In this document: positions 35,442-42,996 of the stretch, piece after piece
How positions within the stretch are numbered: the stretch's first letter is position 1
Layout: every line of letters starts with the position of its first letter
From: Streptomyces cyaneogriseus subsp. noncyanogenus
Lineage (GTDB): Bacteria; Actinomycetota; Actinomycetes; Streptomycetales; Streptomycetaceae
Reading direction: 5' to 3'
DNA length: 64,000 bases
Assembly: GCF_000931445.1 (NCBI RefSeq)
Contig: NZ_CP010849.1
Span: forward strand, 2,790,001 to 2,854,000
Translations under genes and position numbers: made by a program
Notes under the pieces: model-generated
What the model was told of the DNA's origin: nothing
What the model saw: the letters and a program-made list of their open reading frames with translations, nothing else
Databases searched by the model: none

Positions 35442-35771
35442 ATGACGACACCGCCCAAGCCGCTCTCCCTCTACGCCTTCCTGCGTCCCCGGCCGGAACG
35501 GGCCGACGAGGTCCGGCGCATCCTGACCTCCTTCGTGGAACCCACCCGGCAGGAGGAGGGGAACCTCCAGTACCACCTGCACGAGCACGAGGACGGCCGG
35601 TTCTTCCTCTACGAGGTCTGGCGCTCCCAGGAGGACCTGGACCGGCACAACGCCCTCCCCCACCTGCGGGCCTTCCTGGACCATCTGCCGGAGTACCTCG
35701 AGGGCTCGCCCGAGGGCTACTTCGACACCATGCTGAGCCCCTATCCCGGTTCCGCGGCCGAGGGGTCCTGA
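35442..35771 (+). CDS. Antibiotic biosynthesis monooxygenase (ABM/YgiN-like) domain protein
   Basis: A 109-residue ferredoxin-like-fold protein of the ABM family (FLRPRPERADEVRRILTSF, RQEEGNLQYHLHEHEDG, FFLYEVWRSQEDLDRH, LPHLRAFLDHLPEYL). Members act as cofactor-free quinol or polyketide monooxygenases, or as small stress proteins. The ATG at 35442 is very close to the predicted promoter, so its mRNA may be almost leaderless. It is probably the target of the divergent MerR regulator; the substrate is unknown. Confidence 0.85.
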   Translation: MTTPPKPLSLYAFLRPRPERADEVRRILTSFVEPTRQEEGNLQYHLHEHEDGRFFLYEVWRSQEDLDRHNALPHLRAFLDHLPEYLEGSPEGYFDTMLSPYPGSAAEGS

Positions 35772-35895
35772 GGGCCGCCGCGGGCCACGGCCGGCACGGC
35801 CCGCGGCGCCGCCACCACCCGCGCCACCGCCGTCCCCCGCTCCGCCCCTTCGCGGACCGCGGCGACCACGTGCCGGACCGGGCGGTCCGGTGGAC

Positions 35896-36855
35896 CTACC
35901 GTCGCAGCGCCCGATCCGTCACGTCCATCGGATCCTTCCGACGATTCCTTGCAGTGGAACCGCACGGTACGGCCGGGGCGGGGTCCGCTCGCACCGGGGC
36001 GGGCGGGGTCCTCGCCCCGGCCACGGTCGCCCCGAACGCCAGCGCCATCCCCGCCAGTTGCAGCGGCGTCAGCCCCTGGCCGAGGGCGGCCCAGCCGACG
36101 ACGGCGGCGGTGAGCGGGGAGAGCGGGCCGAGGAAGGTGACCTGGGTGGCGCCGAGCCGGCCGATGCCGCGGAACCAGAGCCAGTAGGCGACCGCGGTGT
36201 TGGCGAGGGCCAGGTAGAGGTAGCCGCCGATCGCCGGGGCGTCCAGGGCGGGCGGCGCGCCCTCGACGAGGAAGGCGACCGGGGCGACGATCAGGCCGCC
36301 GGCGGTGAGCTGCCAGCCGGTGAGGGCGAGCGGGCCGACACCGTCCGGGAGGCCCCAGCGCTTGGTCAGGACGGTGCCGGCGGACATCGAGAGGGTGGAG
36401 CCGAGGGCCGCCAGCACGCCGAGCGCGTCCAGGGCGCCCGCCCCTTCGAGGACGACGAGACCGAGGCCGCACGCGGCGGCGGCCCCGGCGGCCACGGACC
36501 GGACGGTGGGCCTGAGGCCCAGCAGCAGGGCGGAGAGTCCGACGACGAAGAGCGGGCCGGCCGAGCCGACGACGGCGGCCGTCCCGCCCGGCAGCCGGTA
36601 GGCGGACAGGAAGAGCAGCGGGAAGAAGGCCCCGATGTTGAGCGCGCCCAGCACCACCGCCCTGCCCCACCAGGCGCCGCGCGGCAGCACCCGGGTCAGG
36701 GCGAGGAGCAGCAGCCCGGCGGGCAGGGCCCGCGCCAGGCCGGTGAACAGGGGCCGGTCGGGCGGGAGGAACTCGGTGGTGACGGCGTAGGTCGTCCCCC
36801 AGGAGACGGGGGCGAGGGCGGTCAGGGCGATGAGGGCGGCACGGTCGGCGGCCAT
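35896..36855 (-). CDS. EamA/DMT-family transporter
   Basis: A 319-residue protein with two EamA repeats and about ten helices (LIALTALAPVSWGTTYAVTT, ALNIGAFFPLLFLSAYRLPG, GGYLYLALANTAVAYWLWFR, FLGPLSPLTAAVVGWAALGQ). The hydrophilic C-terminal tail is ~35 residues. The family exports metabolites or amino acids. ATG 36855 starts the first helix cleanly; an upstream frame to 36903 adds an Arg-rich extension without support. It diverges from a MarR regulator across a palindromic element, suggesting MarR-controlled efflux. Confidence 0.9.
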   Translation of the reverse strand: MAADRAALIALTALAPVSWGTTYAVTTEFLPPDRPLFTGLARALPAGLLLLALTRVLPRGAWWGRAVVLGALNIGAFFPLLFLSAYRLPGGTAAVVGSAGPLFVVGLSALLLGLRPTVRSVAAGAAAACGLGLVVLEGAGALDALGVLAALGSTLSMSAGTVLTKRWGLPDGVGPLALTGWQLTAGGLIVAPVAFLVEGAPPALDAPAIGGYLYLALANTAVAYWLWFRGIGRLGATQVTFLGPLSPLTAAVVGWAALGQGLTPLQLAGMALAFGATVAGARTPPAPVRADPAPAVPCGSTARNRRKDPMDVTDRALRR

Positions 36856-36959
36856 GGGAGGCACCCTTCGGGATCCGCGGCGGCAGGTGTCCGTACCCGG
36901 CACGAGTCGCTCGGCGGGCCAGGTCGGTCGGGGTCGGTCAGTCGGGGTCGGTCGGTCGC

Positions 36960-36998
36960 AAGTAGCTTAGTGGCAAGCTAGTTTCCGTCAAGCTACTT
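36960..36998. promoter_or_regulatory. Palindromic operator candidate for the MarR regulator
   Basis: A 9-bp inverted repeat AAGTAGCTT/AAGCTACTT spans 36960-36998. Nested within it is TAGCTT-6 bases-AAGCTA (36963-36980). It lies 38 bases upstream of the MarR start and about 105 upstream of the EamA start, and its AT-richness contrasts with its surroundings. It probably binds the MarR dimer. Confidence 0.65.
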
Positions 36999-37035
36999 TC
37001 TTGCGGGTGACCGGAAGGCGGCCGATACTCGTGCC

Positions 37036-37548
37036 ATGAGTGAACGCCCCGAGCAGCGCAGGGACCCGGTCGACGCGATCGTCGGCCAGTGGGCGGCCGT
37101 CCGCCCGGATCTGGACACCGGCGCCATGGAGGTCTTCGGCCGCATCCACCGGCTCTCCCGCGCCATGGGCGACCGGATGGAGAGGGCCTACGCCCGCTTC
37201 GGGATCTCGCGCGGGGAGTTCGACGTCCTGGCGACCCTGCGCCGCTCGGGCGAGCCGTACACGCTCTCGCCCCGGCAGTTGTCGGCGACGCTGATGCTCA
37301 CCACCGGCGGCATGACCGGGCGTCTGGACAAGCTGGAGCGGGCGGGGCTGCTGCGGCGCTCCCCCGACCCGCACGACCGGCGCGGACTTCAGGTCACGCT
37401 CACCGACCGGGGGCTGGAGCTGATCGACGAGGCGGTCGGCGCGGGGGTCGCCGTGCAGACGGAGGCCCTGTCCGCCGCCCTCGACGAGGAGAAGGCCGGG
37501 CACCTGGCCGCCCTGCTGCGCGAGTTGCTGGCCGCGACGGAAGGCTAG
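37036..37548 (+). CDS. MarR-family transcriptional regulator
   Basis: A 170-residue winged-helix regulator: FGISRGEFDVLATLRRSGEP, then LSPRQLSATLMLTTGGMTGR (recognition helix) and LDKLERAGLLRRSPDPHDRR (wing). It probably represses itself and the divergent EamA transporter through the palindrome at 36960. Such proteins usually release DNA on binding phenolic or antibiotic-like ligands. It converges with the FAD monooxygenase gene, leaving only 25 bases between stop codons. Confidence 0.92.
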   Translation: MSERPEQRRDPVDAIVGQWAAVRPDLDTGAMEVFGRIHRLSRAMGDRMERAYARFGISRGEFDVLATLRRSGEPYTLSPRQLSATLMLTTGGMTGRLDKLERAGLLRRSPDPHDRRGLQVTLTDRGLELIDEAVGAGVAVQTEALSAALDEEKAGHLAALLRELLAATEG

Positions 37549-37573
37549 TGCCACGGCAGAGGGCCCCGGCCGC

Positions 37574-39019
37574 TCAGCCCACGTGGGCGGCGAGCGCCGC
37601 CTCGACCGACTCCGCGTCGGCGGCCTCCGCCGCCCAGGCCACGTATCCGTCGGGCCGCACCAGCACGGTCGTGCGGCGTCCGCCCGCCCAGCGCGCCACG
37701 GCCAGCCGTCCCTCGCGTCCGCCCCCCGCCTCGTACGCCCGCGGCGCGATCAGCACGAACCGGCCGCCCCGCAGCGCCTCGTACAGTCGGCCGCCGCCGG
37801 CCAGGGCGACGTCCGGGGCGCGCCGGCCGGTCAGGCGGTGGGCTCCGCGGGGTGCCCGGTAGGCGTAACCCACGCCGGTGACCCGGCCGGTCACCGCGCG
37901 GCGTACCGGGCCGGCGTGGCGCAGGACGGTGGTGGCCGCCGCGCGCGCCACCGGCGCCCAGGCGGGCCCGGCGGTGGCGAGGCGGACGATGCCGCCGCTG
38001 CTGCGCAGCACCGACCTGCCCACGGGGTGCCGCTCGGCCTGGTAGGTGTCGAGCAGCGCCTCGGGCGCGTGGCCCCGGACGACGGCCGCCAGCTTCCAGC
38101 TCAGGTTGGCCGCGTCCTGCAGGCCGGTGTTCATGCCCTGCCCGCCGGCCGGGGTGTGGACGTGCGCCGCGTCCCCGGCGAGGAAGACCCGGCCCACGCG
38201 ATAGACCGGCGCCTGGCGTTCGTCGCTGTGGAAGCGGGAGGTCCAGCGGGCGTCGTGCATGCCGAAGTCACGGCCGAGGGCCAGCCGGGTGATCTCCTTG
38301 ATCTCCGCCAGGCCGGGCGGCCGGCCGTCGGGGGCGGTCCGGCCGCGGTGCCAGCAGACCACCCGGTGGTAGCCGTCGCCGAACGGCGCGAGGAAGGCGA
38401 ACGCGTCGCGCCCGGCGTCGGCGGTGAGCAGCGATCCGGGCTCCTCGGCGAGCCGTACGTCGGCCAGGAGGACGGAGCGGATGACCCGGCGGCCGGGGAA
38501 CGGCACGCCGAGCGCCTCGCGCACGGCGCTGCGCATCCCGTCGGCGCCGACGGCGTAGGCCGCCCGCAGCCGCTCCGGCCGCCCGCCGCCGGCCGCGCGC
38601 ACCTCCACGGTCACCCCGTCGGCGTCCTGGGCCAGCCCGGTCGCCTCGGTCTCGTACCGCAGCCGGGCGCCCGCCTCCTCGGCGCGCCGCAGCAGGGCCC
38701 GCTCCACCTCGTACTGCGGGATGACGAGGAGGTGGTTGAAGCGGGAGGGAAGGGCGGACAGGTCGAGGGTGAGCCGGCCGAAGAGGCGCAAGCGGTCCAG
38801 GGGGCGGCCCACCGCCTCCAGGCCGTCGGCCAGGCCGCGGGCGTCGAGCTGCTCCAGGCTGCGGGCGTGCAGGACGAAGGCGCGGGAGAGATTGCTGATC
38901 TCCCGGGGGCGCTTCTCCAGGACGGTGACGGGGACGCCCGCGGCGGCGAGATCGCCGGCCAGCAGAAGTCCGGTGGGGCCGGCGCCGACGACGAGGACGG
39001 GGCGGGTGGCGCCGTTCAT
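37574..39019 (-). CDS. FAD-dependent aromatic monooxygenase (PheA/TfdB type)
   Basis: A 481-residue class A flavoprotein hydroxylase. FAD-binding motifs are GAGPTGLLLAGDLAAAG at the N-terminus, AVGADGMRSAVREALG (the DG motif, ~residue 157) and FLAGDAAHVHTPAGGQGMN (the GD motif, ~285). A shortened thioredoxin-like C-terminal region follows. It hydroxylates an aromatic ring with NAD(P)H and O2; related enzymes inactivate tetracyclines or rifamycins. It diverges from a TetR regulator with two matched 30-bp palindromes between them, so expression is probably inducible by its substrate. Confidence 0.9.
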   Translation of the reverse strand: MNGATRPVLVVGAGPTGLLLAGDLAAAGVPVTVLEKRPREISNLSRAFVLHARSLEQLDARGLADGLEAVGRPLDRLRLFGRLTLDLSALPSRFNHLLVIPQYEVERALLRRAEEAGARLRYETEATGLAQDADGVTVEVRAAGGGRPERLRAAYAVGADGMRSAVREALGVPFPGRRVIRSVLLADVRLAEEPGSLLTADAGRDAFAFLAPFGDGYHRVVCWHRGRTAPDGRPPGLAEIKEITRLALGRDFGMHDARWTSRFHSDERQAPVYRVGRVFLAGDAAHVHTPAGGQGMNTGLQDAANLSWKLAAVVRGHAPEALLDTYQAERHPVGRSVLRSSGGIVRLATAGPAWAPVARAAATTVLRHAGPVRRAVTGRVTGVGYAYRAPRGAHRLTGRRAPDVALAGGGRLYEALRGGRFVLIAPRAYEAGGGREGRLAVARWAGGRRTTVLVRPDGYVAWAAEAADAESVEAALAAHVG

Positions 39020-39043
39020 GGTGGCCTCCCTGGAACCCTGGGT

Positions 39044-39073
39044 GTCAACAGTTGTTGGCCAACGGTTGTTGAC
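39044..39073. promoter_or_regulatory. TetR operator copy 1
   Basis: A 30-base near-perfect palindrome: GTCAAC at one end, GTTGGCCAAC at the centre, GTTGAC at the other end. It lies 25 bases upstream of the monooxygenase start codon, where a bound repressor would block transcription of that gene. Confidence 0.85.
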
Positions 39074-39099
39074 AAGGGTACGCGGGGACGCCAGGCAGG

Positions 39100-39129
39100 G
39101 TCAACGCTTGTTGGCCAACAGGTGTTGAC
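39100..39129. promoter_or_regulatory. TetR operator copy 2
   Basis: The second 30-base palindrome has the same ends and centre as copy 1, with its centre 56 bases away. It lies 33 bases upstream of the TetR start, fitting autorepression. Confidence 0.85.
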
Positions 39130-39162
39130 TCACGTCCGCCCGGCTGGCCTACGCTGGTCGCC

Positions 39163-39741
39163 ATGCCCGACACGCAGCCTTCGGCGCCCCTTGGCCGCTC
39201 CGGCACCACCCGCGCCGCCATCCTCGACGCCGCCCGCGAGCGCTTCGCCGCCGACGGATACGAGCGGGCCACCATCCGCGCCATCGCCAAGGACGCGCGG
39301 ATCGACCCGTCGATGGTCATGCGCTACTACGGCAGCAAGGAGGGCCTCTTCGCGGCGGCCGTCGCCGTCGATCTGAAGCTGCCCGATCCGGCGGCCCTGC
39401 CCCGGCACGAGGTCGGCCGCGTGCTCGTGACGCACTTCCTGAGCCTGTGGGAGCGCAACGAGGTGCTCACCGCCCTGCTCCGGGTCGGCGCCACCAACCA
39501 GGCCGGGGCCGAGCGCCTGCACGGCATCTTCCGGGAGCAGTTGCTGCCGGCCGTCCGCCGGGTGTGCCCGGACCCCGAGCAGGCACCGGCGCGCGCGGCG
39601 CTGGTCGCCGGCCAGTTGCTCGGGCTGGCGCTCACCCGCTATGTGCTGCGGCTCCCGCCGGCGGTCGCGCTGGCCCGCGAGGAGGTGGTGGCGTGGCTGG
39701 CGCCCACCGTCCAGCGCTACCTCACCGCCCCGGCTCCCTGA
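39163..39741 (+). CDS. TetR-family repressor
   Basis: A 192-residue TetR protein: TRAAILDAARERFAADGYER, then ATIRAIAKDARIDPSMVMRY and YGSKEGLFAAAV form the HTH. The ligand domain is of the TetR_C type common in Streptomyces (LLRVGATNQAGAERLHGIF). It is expected to bind the two GTCAAC...GTTGAC palindromes upstream and repress both itself and the divergent FAD monooxygenase. The inducer is probably an aromatic compound handled by that enzyme. Confidence 0.93.
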   Translation: MPDTQPSAPLGRSGTTRAAILDAARERFAADGYERATIRAIAKDARIDPSMVMRYYGSKEGLFAAAVAVDLKLPDPAALPRHEVGRVLVTHFLSLWERNEVLTALLRVGATNQAGAERLHGIFREQLLPAVRRVCPDPEQAPARAALVAGQLLGLALTRYVLRLPPAVALAREEVVAWLAPTVQRYLTAPAP

Positions 39742-39786
39742 TCCGAGGCCCGCTCACGGGGACGTGACGGCCCGTACGCGAACACG

Positions 39787-39852
39787 CCGAGGGCACCGTC
39801 CTCGCCCACGCGCGGCGGCAGCGCGTGCGTGCGGCGGGGACGGTGCCCTCGG
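39787..39852. terminator. Terminator hairpin with long loop
   Basis: A perfect 15-bp stem begins CCGAGGGCACC (39787-39801) and its complement is at 39838-39852. The loop contains a smaller GC hairpin. It lies between the TetR gene and the convergent small membrane protein gene. Confidence 0.65.
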
Positions 39853-39881
39853 TCGAGCGTGCGGCGGCGCGGGCGCGCCGC

Positions 39882-40157
39882 TCAGGCCTTGGCGTCGGCC
39901 TTGGTCCTGACGTTGCGGGTGGTGACCCGGTGCTTCTCCTGCGACCGGTCCAGCACCATGACCAGACCGGCGATGACCAGGAAGAGCACGAGCGGGGCGA
40001 GGACGAACAGGCCCAGCGTCTCGATGACGCTCAGGCCCGTGCCGGGGTCGTCGCCGTCGTCGCGGGTCAGCGCGAGCGCGGGGGACGACATGAGCAGCAT
40101 CATCAGCGTCGTACCGGCGGCCAGGGTGCCGGCGCGCAGGGCGTTCTTCTTGTCCAC
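39882..40157 (-). CDS. Small membrane protein of unknown function
   Basis: A 91-residue protein. The N-terminal signal or first helix is LRAGTLAAGTTLMMLLMSSP, ending near ALALTRDDGDD. The mature part has one strong transmembrane segment (TLGLFVLAPLVLFLVIAGLV) and a basic cytosolic tail (RSQEKHRVTTRNVRTKADAK). GTG 40157 is the start that places the signal first. The combination of an acidic outer loop and a basic tail is typical of conserved actinomycete envelope proteins, but no function is known to me. It follows malQ on the same strand after 129 bases. Confidence 0.72.
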   Translation of the reverse strand: MDKKNALRAGTLAAGTTLMMLLMSSPALALTRDDGDDPGTGLSVIETLGLFVLAPLVLFLVIAGLVMVLDRSQEKHRVTTRNVRTKADAKA

Positions 40158-40286
40158 GGTGCCCAAGTTAGCGAACGGCTCGAAGGGCCGCGCGCCCGGG
40201 GTGCCGTACGGGCCCCGGACCGGTGCCGCCGGGCCCGGCCCCGCCCAGCCCGGCACCGCCCCGCCCGGGCCGGGACGGCCGCGCGC

Positions 40287-42401
40287 TCAGCCACCGGCCG
40301 GTCCGGCGGGAGCGTCGTCGGCGCTCTCCCGCATCACATCGAGCAGCGCCCGCACCCTCGGCGACGCCGCCAGTTCCTCCAGCGTCACGGGGCGCCCCTC
40401 GGCGTCGGCGACCGGCAGCCGCCAGTTCGGGTACTCGTCCGAGGTCCCGGGGAGGTTCTGCGGGCGCCGGTCGCCGACCCCGTCCGGGAGCCAGACGCCG
40501 ACCAGCCGGGCGGGGGTGCGCACCAGGAAGCGGTGGACCGCCTGGATCTCCGCCTCCTCCGCGGAGGCGTCACCGCCGCCGCCCGTGCCGGGCAGCAGGC
40601 CGAGCCGGGCCAGCAGCTCCAGCCACTCCCCCCTCTCGTCGGCGGCCTCCGCCCGTTCCTCCTCCGGCGGGCGCGCCAGCAGGCCGAGGCGGTCGCGCAG
40701 CTCGACGTGCTCGCCGGTGAGCCGGGCGGCGGTGGGCGGCAGATCGTGGGTGGTGGCGGTGGCCAGGCAGTCGGGGCGCCAGCGGTCCGGGGGCAGCGGG
40801 CGGCCGTCGCCCGCCCAGTCCCGCTCGAACCACAGCACCGACGTGCCGAGCACCCCGCGCTCGCGCAGCGCCTCGCGCACGCCCGGCTCCACCGTCCCCA
40901 GGTCCTCGCCGATGACGACCGCCCCGGCGCGCGCGGCCTCCAGGACCAGGACGGCGAGCATGGCCTCGGCGTCGTAGCGGACGTAGGCGCCCTGCGTCGG
41001 CGGGTGGCCCCGGGGCACCCACCACAGCCGGAACAGGCCCATGACGTGGTCGATGCGCAGCGCTCCGGCGTACCGGAACAGCGCCCGCAGCAACTGCCGG
41101 AACGGCGCGTACCCGGAGGCGGCCAGCCGGTCCGGGCGCCAGGGCGGCAGCCCCCAGTCCTGGCCGCGGGCGTTGAAGGCGTCGGGCGGGGCGCCCACCG
41201 ACATCCCGTGGGCGAAGTGGTCCTGCTGGGCCCAGGTGTCGGCGCCGCCGGGGTGCACGCCCACCGCCAGGTCGTGCACGATCCCGACCGGCATGCCCGC
41301 CTCCCGCGCCGCGCGCTGGGCGGCGGCGAGCTGGGTGTCGGTGAGCCAGGCCAGCCGGCAGTGGAAGTCGACACGGTCCGCCAGCTCGGCGCGGGCGCGG
41401 GCCGTCTCGTCCGAACGGGGGTCGCGCAGACCGGCCGGCCAGCGGTGCCAGTCGGAGCCGTGCACCTCGGCCAGGGCGCACCAGGTGGCGTGGTCCTCCA
41501 GCGCCCGGCCCCGCTCGGCGAGGAAGTCGCGGTAGGCCGCGCGCCGTCCCGGCCCGAGCGGCACCTCGTGGATCAGTTCCAGCGCCTGCCGCTTGAGCTC
41601 CCACACCGCGTCCCGGTCGATCAGGGCGCCCTTGTCCAGCACCGCCTCCCGCAGCCGTCCGGCCCGCTCCAGCAGCCGCCCCGTCTCCGCGCGCCCGGCG
41701 ACGTGGGCGAACTCGGGGACGTCCTCGATCCGCAGATGGACCGGGTCGGGGAAGCGGCGGGAGGAGGGCCGGTAGGGGGAGGGGTCGGTGGGAGGGCCGG
41801 GCACGGCCGCGTGCAGCGGGTTGACCTGGAGGAAACCGGCGCCGAGGGCGCGCCCGGCCCAGGAGGCCAGCTCGCCGAGGTCACCGAGGTCGCCCATGCC
41901 CCAGGAGCGCCGGGACAGCAGGGAGTAGAGCTGGACGAGCAGTCCGTACGCCCGCCGTTCGGGTGTGGGCAGCCGGGCCGGGGCGACGATCAGATGGGTG
42001 CCGGCGCTCCGCCCGTCGGGGGCGGTGGCGGTCAGCCGGTGGACTCCGGGCGGCAGGTGCGCCGGGTCGGCGCGCGTCTCGCCCTGCTCGGTGGTGACGC
42101 GCAGCCGGGTGCCGTCGGGCAGCCCGGCCAGCGCGGCCGGCCTGGGCTCGCCGCTCCACCACACGACCGTGGGCGGCAGCAGTTCCTCGCGCAGTCGCCG
42201 TTCGCGGGCGGCGAGCGCGGCGCGGACCGCCCCGGGCGTGCCCGCGTCGACGCCGAGGGCGGCCAGGACGAGGGTGACGGCGGTGGCCGAGGCGGTGACC
42301 GTACGGCCCGGTGCGGGGCTGTAGGAGGTGGCGACGCCGTGCAGACCGGCGAGCCGCGACAGGTCCTCGGTGGGGGGATCGACCGGCCGGGGAGCGGTCA
42401 T
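40287..42401 (-). CDS. malQ: 4-alpha-glucanotransferase (amylomaltase, GH77)
   Basis: A 704-residue enzyme that transfers maltodextrin segments between glucans. The catalytic nucleophile Asp is in LRIDHVMGLFRLWW (~residue 449), Glu in VVIGEDLGTVEPGV (~498) and the third Asp in TTHDLPPTAARL (~550). The GH77 substrate loop GMSVGAPPDAFNARGQDWGL is intact. An N-terminal ~165-residue extension before YGLLVQLYSLLSRRSWGMGD is usual for the actinobacterial long form. ATG 42401 abuts the stop of a small upstream gene (TAGATG), so translation is coupled. Confidence 0.95.
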   Translation of the reverse strand: MTAPRPVDPPTEDLSRLAGLHGVATSYSPAPGRTVTASATAVTLVLAALGVDAGTPGAVRAALAARERRLREELLPPTVVWWSGEPRPAALAGLPDGTRLRVTTEQGETRADPAHLPPGVHRLTATAPDGRSAGTHLIVAPARLPTPERRAYGLLVQLYSLLSRRSWGMGDLGDLGELASWAGRALGAGFLQVNPLHAAVPGPPTDPSPYRPSSRRFPDPVHLRIEDVPEFAHVAGRAETGRLLERAGRLREAVLDKGALIDRDAVWELKRQALELIHEVPLGPGRRAAYRDFLAERGRALEDHATWCALAEVHGSDWHRWPAGLRDPRSDETARARAELADRVDFHCRLAWLTDTQLAAAQRAAREAGMPVGIVHDLAVGVHPGGADTWAQQDHFAHGMSVGAPPDAFNARGQDWGLPPWRPDRLAASGYAPFRQLLRALFRYAGALRIDHVMGLFRLWWVPRGHPPTQGAYVRYDAEAMLAVLVLEAARAGAVVIGEDLGTVEPGVREALRERGVLGTSVLWFERDWAGDGRPLPPDRWRPDCLATATTHDLPPTAARLTGEHVELRDRLGLLARPPEEERAEAADERGEWLELLARLGLLPGTGGGGDASAEEAEIQAVHRFLVRTPARLVGVWLPDGVGDRRPQNLPGTSDEYPNWRLPVADAEGRPVTLEELAASPRVRALLDVMRESADDAPAGPAGG

Positions 42402-42686
42402 CTAACGTCCCGTGGGTTCCGGGACGGCGAACGACGGGGCGCCCTGTTCCGGCACCACGGCCGTGAGTTCGGGCGAGGACTCGCTGGTCAGCGGCACGAT
42501 GTCGGCGAGGGGCGGCTCGCTGGTGAGGGGTTCGGCGTCGGGCAGCGGCGGTTCGCTGGTCAGCGGGGTCTCGGCGCAGCCGCCCTCCGCGCCGAAGAGG
42601 CACGGGCCGGCGGTGCCGGGTGCGGCGGGCGGCTCCGCCACGGGTTTGGACGGGGACGGGAGCCAGAGGTGTGCGGGTACAGCCAC
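42402..42686 (-). CDS. Small Pro/Ser/Thr-rich protein with TSEPPL repeats, coupled to malQ
   Basis: A 94-residue acidic, low-complexity protein with an imperfect repeat: TPLTSEPPLPDAE, PLTSEPPLADIV, PLTSESSPEL. GTG 42686 is favoured because AAGGAGG sits six bases upstream, giving VAVPAHLWLPSPSK. Its TAG is immediately followed by the malQ ATG. The strong ribosome-binding site and the coupling argue that it is translated; its role is unknown. It could be a leader whose translation sets malQ expression, or an unstructured partner of MalQ. No signal peptide or hydrophobic segment is present. Confidence 0.55.
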   Translation of the reverse strand: MAVPAHLWLPSPSKPVAEPPAAPGTAGPCLFGAEGGCAETPLTSEPPLPDAEPLTSEPPLADIVPLTSESSPELTAVVPEQGAPSFAVPEPTGR

Positions 42687-42996
42687 GGGGGCCTCCTTGT
42701 CGAGCACGGCTTGGCGGGTCTCGGCGTGCTGGGGCGGGTTACGGCAGCCCTACCCAGCGGGCGCGCGGCCAGACGCCCCCATACGGACAACGTGCTCCTG
42801 GTCACATCCGGCCCCGCCCGGACGCGCGGCGGCCCGCGACGGCTCCGGCGGAGTTTTCCCGGCAATTCAGTCACGGCGGCCACCGTCGTTGACACGCCCA
42901 CCGCGGGATGGTGGGCTCGATCTCCCGATGACATGGACGCGCGGCACCGGCACGCGTCCACGGACGAGCGGACCACGAACGACCAGGAGGGGGCCC

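Noticed and set aside
36960..36998. Phage attachment site
   Set aside because: There is no tRNA or integrase nearby, and the symmetry and position fit a MarR operator.
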